Notes: a model not told the origin generated them from the letters alone. DNA of 64,000 bases from Thiodiazotropha sp040793985 (GCA_040793985.1 JBFNJI010000003.1:620001-684000); one strand, 5' to 3'. Positions 16,460 through 25,213 are shown, counted from the stretch's first letter. Made by a program: numbers and translations.

Positions 16460-16918
16460 ATGCATATCCGCAATGCGAACACTAATGATCTGACCGCTAT
16501 CGTGAAGCTGCTCGAGATGTGTAATCTTCCAACGCAAGACTGCACGGAACAGATTGATGGTTTCATCCTGGTCGAAGAGGAGGAAAGAGTAGTGGCAGTC
16601 GGAGGGCTTGAAGTGTACGGCAAAGAGGCACTGCTCCGATCAGTCGCTGTTGTACCGGATCGCAGAAGCGCCGGCCTCGGCAAAGCAATCTGTTCTGAGT
16701 TGGAGCTTAGGGCCGCTGGGGCCGGTGTCGAGAGGATATTTCTGCTCACGGAGGATGCCGTGCCCTATTTTCTCGGATTGGGTTTTGAGTTGGTGCAGAG
16801 GGAAGAGACACCACCGGTGATTCAGGCCACCAAGCAATTCGGCTCCCTTTGCCCAAGTACTGCAAAGGTCATGAATATCCGGGTCAGAATATCCGGGTCA
16901 GAGAACAATAGTTACTAA
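16460..16918 (+). CDS. GNAT acetyltransferase, ArsN2-like
   Basis: 152 residues. The acetyl-CoA motif is VAVVPDRRSAGLGKAI (R/Q-x-x-G-x-G/A variant), followed by RIFLLTEDAVPYFLGLGFE and the C-terminal signature FGSLCPSTAKVM, characteristic of arsenic-resistance acetyltransferases of the ArsN2 type. No ars genes are nearby, so a role in arsenic resistance is not supported by context. The last 7 residues come from a 14-bp tandem duplication (16873-16900). Without it the protein would end a few residues earlier, outside the conserved domain, so activity is probably kept. Confidence 0.8.
   Translation: MHIRNANTNDLTAIVKLLEMCNLPTQDCTEQIDGFILVEEEERVVAVGGLEVYGKEALLRSVAVVPDRRSAGLGKAICSELELRAAGAGVERIFLLTEDAVPYFLGLGFELVQREETPPVIQATKQFGSLCPSTAKVMNIRVRISGSENNSY
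16873..16900. repeat. 14-bp perfect tandem duplication at the end of the acetyltransferase gene
   Basis: GAATATCCGGGTCA occurs twice in direct succession. Because 14 is not a multiple of 3, the second copy is read in a different frame and replaces the ancestral ending (predicted ...VRE-Gln-stop) with ISGSENNSY. This looks like a recent slippage event and could vary between strains. Confidence 0.9.
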
Positions 16919-16989
16919 TATAAGAGCTTATTGCTCTCTAAACGGCTTTGTCACATGTCATGCAGGATGTGCCCAGTCCTATGCGTACC

Positions 16990-18822
16990 TCAACCGGTGA
17001 GCTGAACTTTGTCCTTGCGCAGGGAAAGGGTCAAGGCGAACAGACCCAGTGTCAAGAGGGAAAGAAAAATCAGGCCGGCAATGCCCCGTATTCCAGGAGT
17101 TCTCACGACCGTGAATTGTCTGTTGTCTTCAGGATCGTACCAGCACGGTACGGTCTCGCCGAGCTGAACGAGACTGAGTTCGCTGGTCGGATGCCATGCC
17201 ATCCCGGTCGCAAACCCGACTCTGATCTTCTCCTGGCCCTGGTCCATGAGTCGTACGGCGACAAGCGGGTAACCGGTGACCGTCGTCGTGCTGGTCATGT
17301 GGCCTGAGACGCGTCTGGTTGACGTTGTCGTGGTCTTCAATCCAATCCGTTGGTCGAGGATTTCGCAGCTGGTTTCATCGAAGGCGACCCAGGGTTCGAC
17401 CATGCCCCAGAGTAAGACAACGAAAACCCCGCCGCACACGATGGCTGCGGCACCTGCAGCCGCTACGCTAACCTTGCTGGTTGATCCGCGCATCAACATC
17501 GGCAGTGCGACGACGAAACTGGCGATAAAGATGACAATGCCCAAAATGTCCCCCCAGGAGGAATCTGCCGGTTCACCTGTGTATTGGGGATATTCGAGCT
17601 TTTTCGACAGGTAAAGCACTTCATCTTCCGTGTGGCCAAAGGCACGGGAGCGCAGGTCGATATGCAGGTCCCCTTTGCTGTACTCCAGGTCCGTAACGAT
17701 GTCGAAGGTCAATTCACCCATGCTGTGTGCCGGCAGCGTGAGCCGTGGCCAGCGGATTGTCTGGCCGACGAATGGCTTGTGTGGATTTTCGACCCGACCG
17801 CCATGGGAGGCAGCGACGAAGAAGGCGGCACTGATCGAGGCGCGAACATCGAGAAGCCGGTCTTGATCCGATGCATTGCTGAGCCGTACGGTGACGGTGG
17901 CTGAGTCGTCGTAGTGCAAAAACGAGGGAGTTATGGATAGCGCCGACGGTGGTAAGTGGTCCCGGGAATCCATCGTGACGATCCAACCGCGCCGTCCGCG
18001 ATCGGCCACCGCGAAAGATCGCGGCGCCGACAGGGGGCTGTTACCTGCGTAAGCCTCGAGCAACTCCCGTTCTGGTCCAGAGTCGGGATAGTAGTCAACG
18101 ACGGCGATCTCGGCATTGTCAACGGCGTGCACATCCGCCCCGGCATCGAGCAGCAGTTCCCTATACCGGCGATCCTTGCGATAGGCGTGGCTGAGCGCTG
18201 TTCCACCTTCCAGGTCTCGTGCATTTGGATCGGCGCCTGATTCGAGCAACACGGTGGCAAGATCCAAATCATCGGTCAGCATGAGTAGGGTCTTGCCGTC
18301 TGTATTCGAGGCATCCGGCGACAAGCCCGCCGCTATCAGGTCTTTCAGCAGGTCGGCGTCCTTGACGCCCAACAGCACCGGCAGGCCATGCTTGTCCCGT
18401 GGAACGGGATCACCCAGGCCACGTGTTGCGATAAGTCGCGCGTTGGTCCGATTGTCATCGTCAATGGTCTGGGCGAGGCGGAGTGCGCGCGCCTCCAGTA
18501 CGCTTGATGCGGGTGACGTGAGGGTAAGCAGGCTGGCAGGCAGTCCCGGTGCCAGAGTCGGCAACGAACAAGCGAGCAACATCAGGCCGAAAAGGAGAGT
18601 CACGTTATAGTGGATGTTATCCCGTTTGGTCTGTTGGGCGTATGCGATAATTCTAATACCCGCAACGACCAGGGCGGCGCCAAGCAGTGAAAGACCGATC
18701 CATTTGAGGGTGGAGGTGAAGCCGTACAATAGTGCCAGCCAGAGTACGAGCAGAATGAAATAGTGCGATTTCCAGTTGGATCGGCGTCTTGTTGCTGGGG
18801 TGGTTGAAGTGTGGTGCTCCAT
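16990..18822 (-). CDS. Ankyrin-repeat membrane protein with a DUF3592-like C-terminus
   Basis: 610 residues. Two or three membrane helices (residues ~22-97) are followed by about three ankyrin repeats (~150-250; motifs DGKTLLMLTDDLDLATVLLE, SGADPNARDLEGGTALSHAY and LLLDAGADVHAVDNAE). A beta-rich, probably extracytoplasmic domain (~285-425) comes next, then helices near 435-490. The C-terminal segment has GETVPCWYDPEDNRQFTVVR, typical of DUF3592 proteins, and ends with a last helix. AAGGGA precedes the ATG. I do not know this combination as a named family. A second DUF3592 protein is encoded at 5637-7367. Function unknown; envelope protein interaction is an inference. Confidence 0.75.
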   Translation of the reverse strand: MEHHTSTTPATRRRSNWKSHYFILLVLWLALLYGFTSTLKWIGLSLLGAALVVAGIRIIAYAQQTKRDNIHYNVTLLFGLMLLACSLPTLAPGLPASLLTLTSPASSVLEARALRLAQTIDDDNRTNARLIATRGLGDPVPRDKHGLPVLLGVKDADLLKDLIAAGLSPDASNTDGKTLLMLTDDLDLATVLLESGADPNARDLEGGTALSHAYRKDRRYRELLLDAGADVHAVDNAEIAVVDYYPDSGPERELLEAYAGNSPLSAPRSFAVADRGRRGWIVTMDSRDHLPPSALSITPSFLHYDDSATVTVRLSNASDQDRLLDVRASISAAFFVAASHGGRVENPHKPFVGQTIRWPRLTLPAHSMGELTFDIVTDLEYSKGDLHIDLRSRAFGHTEDEVLYLSKKLEYPQYTGEPADSSWGDILGIVIFIASFVVALPMLMRGSTSKVSVAAAGAAAIVCGGVFVVLLWGMVEPWVAFDETSCEILDQRIGLKTTTTSTRRVSGHMTSTTTVTGYPLVAVRLMDQGQEKIRVGFATGMAWHPTSELSLVQLGETVPCWYDPEDNRQFTVVRTPGIRGIAGLIFLSLLTLGLFALTLSLRKDKVQLTG

Positions 18823-19086
18823 ACTTCTAGTCCCTTAGGTAATTGAATATCCAAGAATAGTTACGTGCTGTTGTAAAATAATTCAGCCCGATTGGTAATC
18901 GTATCACTCCTTGACGGCTGATGTTGACTGGAGATTGCCGGAGTTATCAAATTTGCTAAATTAACAAGGGGTGCCTGTGTGGCTCCGTTATCGAAACCGA
19001 AGTCCAAAACGAGAAAGCTGATTCTAATGAAGGCAATGGGTCTTAGTGCACATTGACCTATATTGCATAATGATGAGGGATTCATC

Positions 19087-19980
19087 GTGATCAATCTACG
19101 CGAATTGCTGGGGCCGGTTGTCTTCAAGACTTTTGCCGTTCATTATCTTATTTTGGGCGCGGTCCTTATTTTCGTCATTGTTTTTTGGCAACTCGACGAT
19201 TATTTCGGCACCTTCTCTTTTTTTCTGCCGTTGCTAATCGGTGCCGGTCTTTGGCTGATAGGCCAGGGATTCATAACCAAGAGAGATCATCACGCTTTCG
19301 CGGCCCTACAGCAAAAGCAACCCCCTGAACCCGGCGCATGGACCGCGGTTTACGGCAAGGCTATCGCCCTGGAAGCGGAAAAGGAACCCCTGTTTGAGAA
19401 GCTTCTCTGCTATCGCTACCAGGTATTCGAGAAACAAGACAAGCTGGATGGCGCAACGGGTAACAGACGAACGTCTGAAAAGAGTCTGAAGCTTCGCAGC
19501 GATGGTTATTACTTGGTGCCCACCGCGATCGAAACGGATGCCGGTGTGATCAAACTGTCCGGGTTTCCCGACCTGAAACAGATGGAAAAACGAACCCTGC
19601 CCAGTGGTGTCCATACACGCGCTGAAGAGCACACCCAATCCATTCCCCATTACATACCGCCCTTCATCGCCAGGGCGATCACTGTAGCGCGTACCCGGGA
19701 CTGTGTTGATACCTGCCTGAAATACCATGAGGAGAGTGAAAACGGTGAGAGCGAGGTCAAGTCCTGGGTGCTTCGCACCAATGAAAAGGTGTGTGTGTTT
19801 GGAATATGGAACCATGGTGAACTGTTGCCCAGTTCCAAACGATTGGATGGATTGCCCACGTACGAAGGGACGGAATCGGAAATTTTAGAAAACCTGAAAG
19901 ACACCAGCTCAGGGTTGTTCGCTATGGGAGGTTTTCTGTTGGTTGTTTCCACCGCCTGGATGGCTTGGTATCTTGTGTGA
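19087..19980 (+). CDS. Membrane protein with a GIDE-like domain, unknown function
   Basis: 297 residues from the GTG at 19087, chosen because GAGGGA lies 6 nt upstream. A TTG at 19063 is also in frame but lacks a ribosome site. Two N-terminal helices (~15-65) and one C-terminal helix (~275-295) flank a soluble region. That region (WTAVYGKAIALEAEKEPLFE, LLCYRYQVFE, SDGYYLVPTAIETDAGVIKL) resembles the GIDE domain of membrane-bound E3 ligase-like proteins found in bacteria without a RING finger. The spacing of helices agrees. It is probably a single-gene unit followed by a weak terminator. The GIDE assignment is tentative. Confidence 0.65.
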   Translation: MINLRELLGPVVFKTFAVHYLILGAVLIFVIVFWQLDDYFGTFSFFLPLLIGAGLWLIGQGFITKRDHHAFAALQQKQPPEPGAWTAVYGKAIALEAEKEPLFEKLLCYRYQVFEKQDKLDGATGNRRTSEKSLKLRSDGYYLVPTAIETDAGVIKLSGFPDLKQMEKRTLPSGVHTRAEEHTQSIPHYIPPFIARAITVARTRDCVDTCLKYHEESENGESEVKSWVLRTNEKVCVFGIWNHGELLPSSKRLDGLPTYEGTESEILENLKDTSSGLFAMGGFLLVVSTAWMAWYLV

Positions 19981-20010
19981 TCTGATTCACCAGGTTCAGA
20001 TCAAACGGGT

Positions 20011-20035
20011 CAAACCAAAACGGTTTGGGTATTTT
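20011..20035 (+). terminator. Weak candidate terminator after the GIDE-like gene
   Basis: CAAACC (20011-20016) and GGTTTG (20022-20027) form a 6-bp stem with a 5-nt loop, followed by GGTATTTT. The stem is short and the T-run is weak. The position 30 bp after the stop at 19980 supports it. Confidence 0.4.
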
Positions 20036-20153
20036 GAACTGCATGAACAGTGATTAACGTAATGCAGGCCCAGGGTTGGAAACATGAGTGACGTTTTTCG
20101 TTAAAAACCACCCGGGTCATATGCTCCGAACCGAACCGCTTAATACATAACCC

Positions 20154-20167
20154 AGCACTCTGTTACA
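20154..20167 (+). promoter_or_regulatory. RstA-like site upstream of the mipA-ABC operon
   Basis: AGCACTCTGTTACA shares 11 of 12 bases with the motif upstream of the rstA-like gene (CACTCTGTTACA here, CAATCTGTTACA there). The GTTACA half is perfect for the RstA box, while the first half is degenerate. It lies about 95 bp upstream of the mipA start. By inference, the RstAB-like system at 10.4-12.8 kb may regulate this operon. Confidence 0.45.
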
Positions 20168-20261
20168 TCCCGATACAAACCCAAACAAGCCCACCACAGA
20201 CAGCATCGCCGTCTCTCCTTAAGCTGAAGTCATCACTTGGAACAACCATGGAGATGAGAAG

Positions 20262-21068
20262 ATGACTTCAGGACACAACAGTCGAACTATCAAACACGCC
20301 CTTTCAGCCTTGGCAGCCGCAGTGGTTCTGTCCTTGACCTCGCAGCAGGCTTCTGCGGGGGAGTGGCGGGTCGGTGCGAACGTGGCCGGCGGCAAGAACC
20401 CTTTCCTGGGCGAGGATAACCTTGCCGTATTGATGCCGATGATTGCCTACAAGGGTGAGCGTTTCTACGCAAACCTGGGCAACCCCGGGATCTCCTTTTT
20501 CGATGGCTCTAGCAACTTTGCCGGACTGGGTTATAGCTTTGTCAAGGCCGATGACTACAACATCGACCTGGTGGGCCGGGTTCGCGCCATGGGGCTCTAT
20601 CCCGAAGACAATGACCAGTTGGAGGGATTGGACGACCGTGATCCCGGCTTTGATCTCGGTGTCACCGCCCGCTGGCAGACCGGAATAGGCGAGTTGAATG
20701 CCCAACTGCTGGCCGATGTCAGTGACACATCCGATGGCCAGGAGGTGATTCTCAGCTATGCCTATCCCCTCAGCTACGGTCAGTTGCGCTTACGCCCCGA
20801 AGTGGGGATCAGCTGGCAGAGCAGTAATATGACCGACTACTACTTCGGTGTGGATGCCGAGGAGGCGACTGCCCGTCGTGCGGTCTACGAGGCGGATGCG
20901 GCGGTCACGCCCTTCGCCGGGGTCGAGTTCGAGTATGCCTTCGATCAGCGTATCGATCTGGTCGGTGGTGTCGGCGTGGGCCGCCTCGGGGACGAGATCA
21001 GCGACAGCCCGATTGTCGATGAGCGCAATCTGGCCGGCGGTTACCTCGGACTTAGCTACAAATTCTGA
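20262..21068 (+). CDS. MipA/OmpV-family outer-membrane protein
   Basis: 268 residues with a signal peptide cleaved after QQASA (~residue 32), then alternating beta strands and a C-terminal aromatic, GYLGLSYKF, as in outer-membrane barrels. The segment DYYFGVDAEEATARRAVYEA is the MipA/OmpV signature. E. coli MipA scaffolds murein synthases and lytic enzymes, while other members bind or exclude compounds. It is the first gene of a run of six plus-strand genes, and 5 bp separate its stop from the HlyD-type adaptor. The neighbours suggest it could serve as the outer-membrane partner of the exporter. A paralogue lies at 32558-33310. Confidence 0.9.
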   Translation: MTSGHNSRTIKHALSALAAAVVLSLTSQQASAGEWRVGANVAGGKNPFLGEDNLAVLMPMIAYKGERFYANLGNPGISFFDGSSNFAGLGYSFVKADDYNIDLVGRVRAMGLYPEDNDQLEGLDDRDPGFDLGVTARWQTGIGELNAQLLADVSDTSDGQEVILSYAYPLSYGQLRLRPEVGISWQSSNMTDYYFGVDAEEATARRAVYEADAAVTPFAGVEFEYAFDQRIDLVGGVGVGRLGDEISDSPIVDERNLAGGYLGLSYKF

Positions 21069-21073
21069 GGTCG

Positions 21074-22156
21074 ATGGTCATGAAACCGGGTCGCAGTATA
21101 GTCGTCCTGCTTGTTGGATCGATACTCCTGTCGGCTGCCTATATGGGTCTTGGGGAGCAGCTTCGGGAGGTCGAGACCCTGGCCGTGGAACGGGGTGACC
21201 TGGAGCTGGTGATCAGGGTGACCGGGGAGGTCATCAATGACCGTCAGGTCGAGATCACCGCCCTGGTGGATGGCCAGGTCAATCGCGTCGCCACCGCCCT
21301 CGGCGCACGGGTCGGGGCGGAGGAGATTCTCGCCACCATGGACAATCGGGCGGCGGCGGCGAGCCGGCAGCGGGCCAAGGCCTATCTGCAGCAGCAGGAT
21401 GTGCAGCGACGGGAGCAGCAGATGCGTTTCCGACGTTTGCAGAAGCTTGCGGCGAAGGGTGCGGTCTCCACGGAGAAGCTGGAAGCGGCGAAGCTCAACT
21501 GGGAGGCGGCCAGTGCGGCCTGGGAGGTGGCCAAGGCCGATCTTAGCCTGGCCGAGGTGGCCCAGGAGTGGCAGCAGGTACGCGCCCCCTTCGAGGCGGT
21601 TGTGATCGGTAAATCGACGGAGGTGGGGCAGTGGGTCGAGGCGGGTACCAAGCTCTTCACCCTGGTGGCCCTGGAGCGCTGGGAGATCGAGGCCCATGTG
21701 GATGCGGTGGATAGCGGAAGGGTGAAAACGGGACAACCCGTCGTGGTCCGCTGCGACGCCTTTCCCGGCCGGGAGTGGCGTTCCAGGATCAGCTGGATTG
21801 GCCCCAGTGTGGAGCGGGAGAAGGACAAGCGACTCAATACCTTCCGCGTGCGGCTTGCGCTGGGCGAGGGGTCGCCGCCGCTGCTGCTGGGACAGCAGGT
21901 GGATCTGGAGATCGCCGTGGAACGGCGCCATGGGGTGTTGAGACTCCCCTTCGCGGCCCTGCATGAGCGGGATGAACAGGTCGAGGTGGCGCTGATCGAA
22001 GCGGGGCGGGTGCGGTATCGAGCCATAGAGACTGGCCTGGAGGGCGATACCCATGTGGAGGTCAGGGCGGGGCTTGAAGAGGGTATGAGCGTGGTTCGCC
22101 TGGATGGCCAGGCACTCGATCCCGGGCTGCGGGTAAATGCGGGGATAGACCCATGA
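21074..22156 (+). CDS. HlyD/MacA-type periplasmic adaptor protein
   Basis: 360 residues. An N-terminal helix (~9-27) anchors the protein in the inner membrane. The half-motifs of the lipoyl domain (VTGEVINDRQVEITALVDGQ and ADLSLAEVAQEWQQVRAPFE) bracket a coiled-coil hairpin of about 80 residues, and beta-barrel domains follow. This is the membrane-fusion component of a MacAB-like exporter. Its end overlaps the start of the ATPase gene by 4 bp. The cargo is unknown. Confidence 0.88.
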   Translation: MVMKPGRSIVVLLVGSILLSAAYMGLGEQLREVETLAVERGDLELVIRVTGEVINDRQVEITALVDGQVNRVATALGARVGAEEILATMDNRAAAASRQRAKAYLQQQDVQRREQQMRFRRLQKLAAKGAVSTEKLEAAKLNWEAASAAWEVAKADLSLAEVAQEWQQVRAPFEAVVIGKSTEVGQWVEAGTKLFTLVALERWEIEAHVDAVDSGRVKTGQPVVVRCDAFPGREWRSRISWIGPSVEREKDKRLNTFRVRLALGEGSPPLLLGQQVDLEIAVERRHGVLRLPFAALHERDEQVEVALIEAGRVRYRAIETGLEGDTHVEVRAGLEEGMSVVRLDGQALDPGLRVNAGIDP

Positions 22157-22815
22157 TAGAGATCGAGGGCCTCAACAAATCCTACTGGCGGGCCGGGGTG
22201 GAACTGGTGGTGATTCGCGATGTGGATTTACGGGTCGATCGCGGTGAGTTTGTCGCCATCATGGGGCCTTCGGGTTCGGGCAAGAGTACCCTGTTGAATA
22301 TAATCGGCTGTCTCGATGTGGCGGATCGCGGCCACTACCGTCTCGGCGGTGAGGCGGTGGACCACGCCATACCCCATCGACTCGCCCGACTCAGGGCGCG
22401 ATACATCGGTTTCATCTTTCAATCCTTCAACCTGATTCCCACCCGTACCGCGTTGGAGAATGTGGCCCTTCCACTCCTCTACCAGGGGGTCTCAGGTTCG
22501 GTTCGGCAGCAACGCGCCATCTCCGCGTTGGAGCATGTGGCCATGGCGGATCGGGCGTCCCATCTGCCCAACCAGCTCTCCGGTGGCCAGCAGCAACGGG
22601 TGGCGATCGCCAGGGCCCTGGTCAATCGGCCCTCGCTGTTGATCGCGGATGAGCCCACCGGCGCCCTGGACAGTCGCAACAGTGCCCAGGTGATGTCGCT
22701 CTTCAAGCGCCTGCACACCGAAGGCCACACCCTGCTGATGGTGACCCACGATCCTGTGGTTGGCGAGTCCGCCGACCGCATAGTGAGTCTGCGCGATGGG
22801 GAGATCCAGTTATGA
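22153..22815 (+). CDS. ABC transporter ATPase, MacB/LolD type
   Basis: 220 residues. Walker A GPSGSGKST (~residues 36-44), Q-loop FQSFNLIP, signature LSGGQQQRVAIARAL (~140) and Walker B SLLIADEPTGALDS are complete, with the H-loop His in MVTHDP. The family includes LolD and the nucleotide-binding half of MacB. Here it is a separate polypeptide, unlike fused MacB. It overlaps the adaptor gene by 4 bp and the permease gene by 4 bp, so the three subunits are translated together. Confidence 0.95.
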   Translation: MIEIEGLNKSYWRAGVELVVIRDVDLRVDRGEFVAIMGPSGSGKSTLLNIIGCLDVADRGHYRLGGEAVDHAIPHRLARLRARYIGFIFQSFNLIPTRTALENVALPLLYQGVSGSVRQQRAISALEHVAMADRASHLPNQLSGGQQQRVAIARALVNRPSLLIADEPTGALDSRNSAQVMSLFKRLHTEGHTLLMVTHDPVVGESADRIVSLRDGEIQL

Positions 22816-24056
22816 AACAGTTGCGCATTGCTATCGAGTTGATCAAAGAGGCGTTACGGGCGCTGCGGGAGAATCGTCTGCGTTCCCTGCTGAGCGTGGT
22901 GGGTATCGCCATCGGCATTGCCGCGGTGATGACCGTCAGTGCGGTGAGCAGCGGCGGCAAGGCCTTTGTCATAAAAGAGCTGGAGACCTTCGGTCTGCGC
23001 TCCGTCTGGGTCGTTCGTGACTACAACGACAAGGATCCGAACCGACGAATACGGGAGGGTTCGGGTCTGCAGCAACGGGACCTGGATCTGCTGCAGGGCG
23101 ACTGCTGTCCGGCGGTGGAGCGGATCAGTCCGGTGCTGCTTATGAATAAGAATACGATCGTGCAGTGGGGCAATCGCTACAGCAATGCATCGATCAAAGG
23201 GGTAAACGCGGAGTTCCTCACCATCAACAACGATCGCGTGAAGCAGGGGCGCGGTTTCAGGGTAAAGGAGGTCGAGGCCCGTCGCCCACTGGTGTTGATC
23301 GGCGAGACGGTCGGCAAGGATCTCTTCCCGCAAGTGGAGAATCCCGTCGGCCGACATCTGCGCATAGGGGGACGCAAATACCGGGTGATCGGTGTGCTGG
23401 AATACAAGAGTCGCGACCTGTTGGCGAGTATAGGTTCAGGGGGTGGCGAGGATGCCAACAACCGGATACTTTTGCCCTATACCCTGGTACAGCAGATGAA
23501 CGGCAATCGGGAGATCAGCTATCTGCAGGCGGAGGCTGTCTCGCTGCAACAGGCGGAGCGGGCGGCGACGCAGCTCAAGCAGGTGTTGCAGCGACGCTAT
23601 CGCGGCGCCTACCAATATAGCCAGGTGACCCTCGCCTCCTACCTGAAGACGGTGGAGCGCATCCTTGGCGGTATCACCGCCATGGGCGTGGTGGCGGCTT
23701 CAACATCGCTCCTGGTGGGTGGTATAGGCGTCGCGGGAATCATGAGCACCGCGGTGGTGGAGCGGATCCGCGAGATCGGAGTAAGGATGGCGGTCGGCGC
23801 TACCCGGCGGGAGATCCTGTTCCAGTTTCTCGCGGAGGCGGTGTTGATCAGCGTCATTGGCGGCTTTGCCGGATTGGCCATTGGCCTGATGCTGGGTGGC
23901 GTGCTCGATCTCGTCACCGGGTTTCCGCTGATACCGACCAGCAGTGGCATTTTTGTCGGGCTGCTGGTCTCTGTTCTGGTGGGTTTGGCCTCCGGCTACT
24001 TACCGGCACAGCGTGCCGCGGGCTTTCTACCGGTCGAAGCACTACGGAGGGAATAG
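22812..24056 (+). CDS. ABC transporter permease, FtsX/MacB type
   Basis: 414 residues. The first membrane helix (~20-45) is followed by a MacB_PCD periplasmic domain of about 220 residues and three C-terminal helices in an FtsX domain (GGIGVAGIMSTAVVERIREI, GVRMAVGATRREILFQFLAE). The coupling motif GVRMAVGATRREI is typical of MacB-type permeases. It forms a mechanotransmission-type transporter with the upstream ATPase and adaptor. The next gene starts 5 bp after its stop. Confidence 0.93.
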   Translation: MKQLRIAIELIKEALRALRENRLRSLLSVVGIAIGIAAVMTVSAVSSGGKAFVIKELETFGLRSVWVVRDYNDKDPNRRIREGSGLQQRDLDLLQGDCCPAVERISPVLLMNKNTIVQWGNRYSNASIKGVNAEFLTINNDRVKQGRGFRVKEVEARRPLVLIGETVGKDLFPQVENPVGRHLRIGGRKYRVIGVLEYKSRDLLASIGSGGGEDANNRILLPYTLVQQMNGNREISYLQAEAVSLQQAERAATQLKQVLQRRYRGAYQYSQVTLASYLKTVERILGGITAMGVVAASTSLLVGGIGVAGIMSTAVVERIREIGVRMAVGATRREILFQFLAEAVLISVIGGFAGLAIGLMLGGVLDLVTGFPLIPTSSGIFVGLLVSVLVGLASGYLPAQRAAGFLPVEALRRE

Positions 24057-24061
24057 GGAAT

Positions 24062-25180
24062 ATGTCTAATCGACAGCAACTGTCTGCCAGCGGTACCCAT
24101 AGTCACAGCAGGTACCGTCATCTGCGGAAAACGGACGTTACTGATTTTATAGAACAGGCAAGACACGAAAACGGCATCCCCGCCATGGCGGTGGTCATCA
24201 TGGACACGGATCGAATGCTTGTAGCGGATATACAGGGTGAAAGAGTGATCGGTTCGAACAACAGCGCCACACTCAATGACTATTTTCACATCGGTTCCTG
24301 CACAAAATCGATGCTCGCCGTTATCGCCGGGAAACTGATAGAGCAGGGTAGACTCAAGTGGGATACAGGTTTTTTCGAGCTCTATCCTGAATTGAAAGCG
24401 GTAGCCAGAAACGACTACCTTGAAATTACTCTTGATGATCTGATGCTTTGCGAGGCGGGTATAGCTCCATTTACGGCAGGGCAGGAGTATGCCGGCCTGG
24501 ATGCCTCGATCACCGGTTCGAGGGCGGCTTTCATAGACTATCTGATCAGGCAGAAACCCGCTGCGAAGAGGACGAAGCGAGGTTTTAAACACCGCTATTC
24601 AAATGCCAGCTATACCATGGCGGCAGCAATGGTGGAAAGGGTATCCGGTCTAACCTGGGAGACGTTGATTCAGCAAACCCTCGGTGGCGATATGCAGCTG
24701 CCCGTGATATTCGGTTGGCCTAACGGATACCATAGGGATCAGCCCTGGGGGCATGCGGAAATAGAAGGCACCCTGAAAGCGCTCTCCCCGGATCACGACT
24801 ACAGGTTACCGGATATTCTCGCGCCAGCCGGCGACTTAAGTATGAAACCCCTGGATTATGCAAGATATGTTCAATTTCATCTGCAGGGATTGAGGGGCGA
24901 ACACAACTATCTTGCGGCAGAAACCTACAGGACGATTCACTACCGGCAACCCGGATTCTCCCTCGGTGTGGCGAACGCCACTTCCTGGGGTACACGCTAT
25001 TCGATGTTCGATGGCAGTGCCGGTACCTTTTACTGCGCAACCATGATTTTCCCGGATTCTAACCTTGCGTTTGTCATCATGGCAAACTCAGGCACGGCAC
25101 AGGCCGCGAAAGGAATAACCTGGATCAGCAAGAAGATTATCAAAAGGTATTTCAACTTGTGGTGGATGTTCTGGATGTGA
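24062..25180 (+). CDS. Serine hydrolase, beta-lactamase fold, no signal peptide
   Basis: 372 residues. Motifs are S-CTK in FHIGSCTKSMLAV, YSNASY (Tyr-x-Asn) and a third motif region at DGSAGTFYCATM. No signal peptide or lipobox is visible at the polar N-terminus, so the protein is predicted to be cytoplasmic, unlike the two lipoprotein serine hydrolases in this window. The start lies 5 bp after the ABC permease stop, which makes it part of the export operon. It may process the exported compound; that is an inference from position only. Confidence 0.85.
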   Translation: MSNRQQLSASGTHSHSRYRHLRKTDVTDFIEQARHENGIPAMAVVIMDTDRMLVADIQGERVIGSNNSATLNDYFHIGSCTKSMLAVIAGKLIEQGRLKWDTGFFELYPELKAVARNDYLEITLDDLMLCEAGIAPFTAGQEYAGLDASITGSRAAFIDYLIRQKPAAKRTKRGFKHRYSNASYTMAAAMVERVSGLTWETLIQQTLGGDMQLPVIFGWPNGYHRDQPWGHAEIEGTLKALSPDHDYRLPDILAPAGDLSMKPLDYARYVQFHLQGLRGEHNYLAAETYRTIHYRQPGFSLGVANATSWGTRYSMFDGSAGTFYCATMIFPDSNLAFVIMANSGTAQAAKGITWISKKIIKRYFNLWWMFWM

Positions 25181-25213
25181 TCACTGACGGCGTATCAAGG
25201 AATAGGTGAAACG

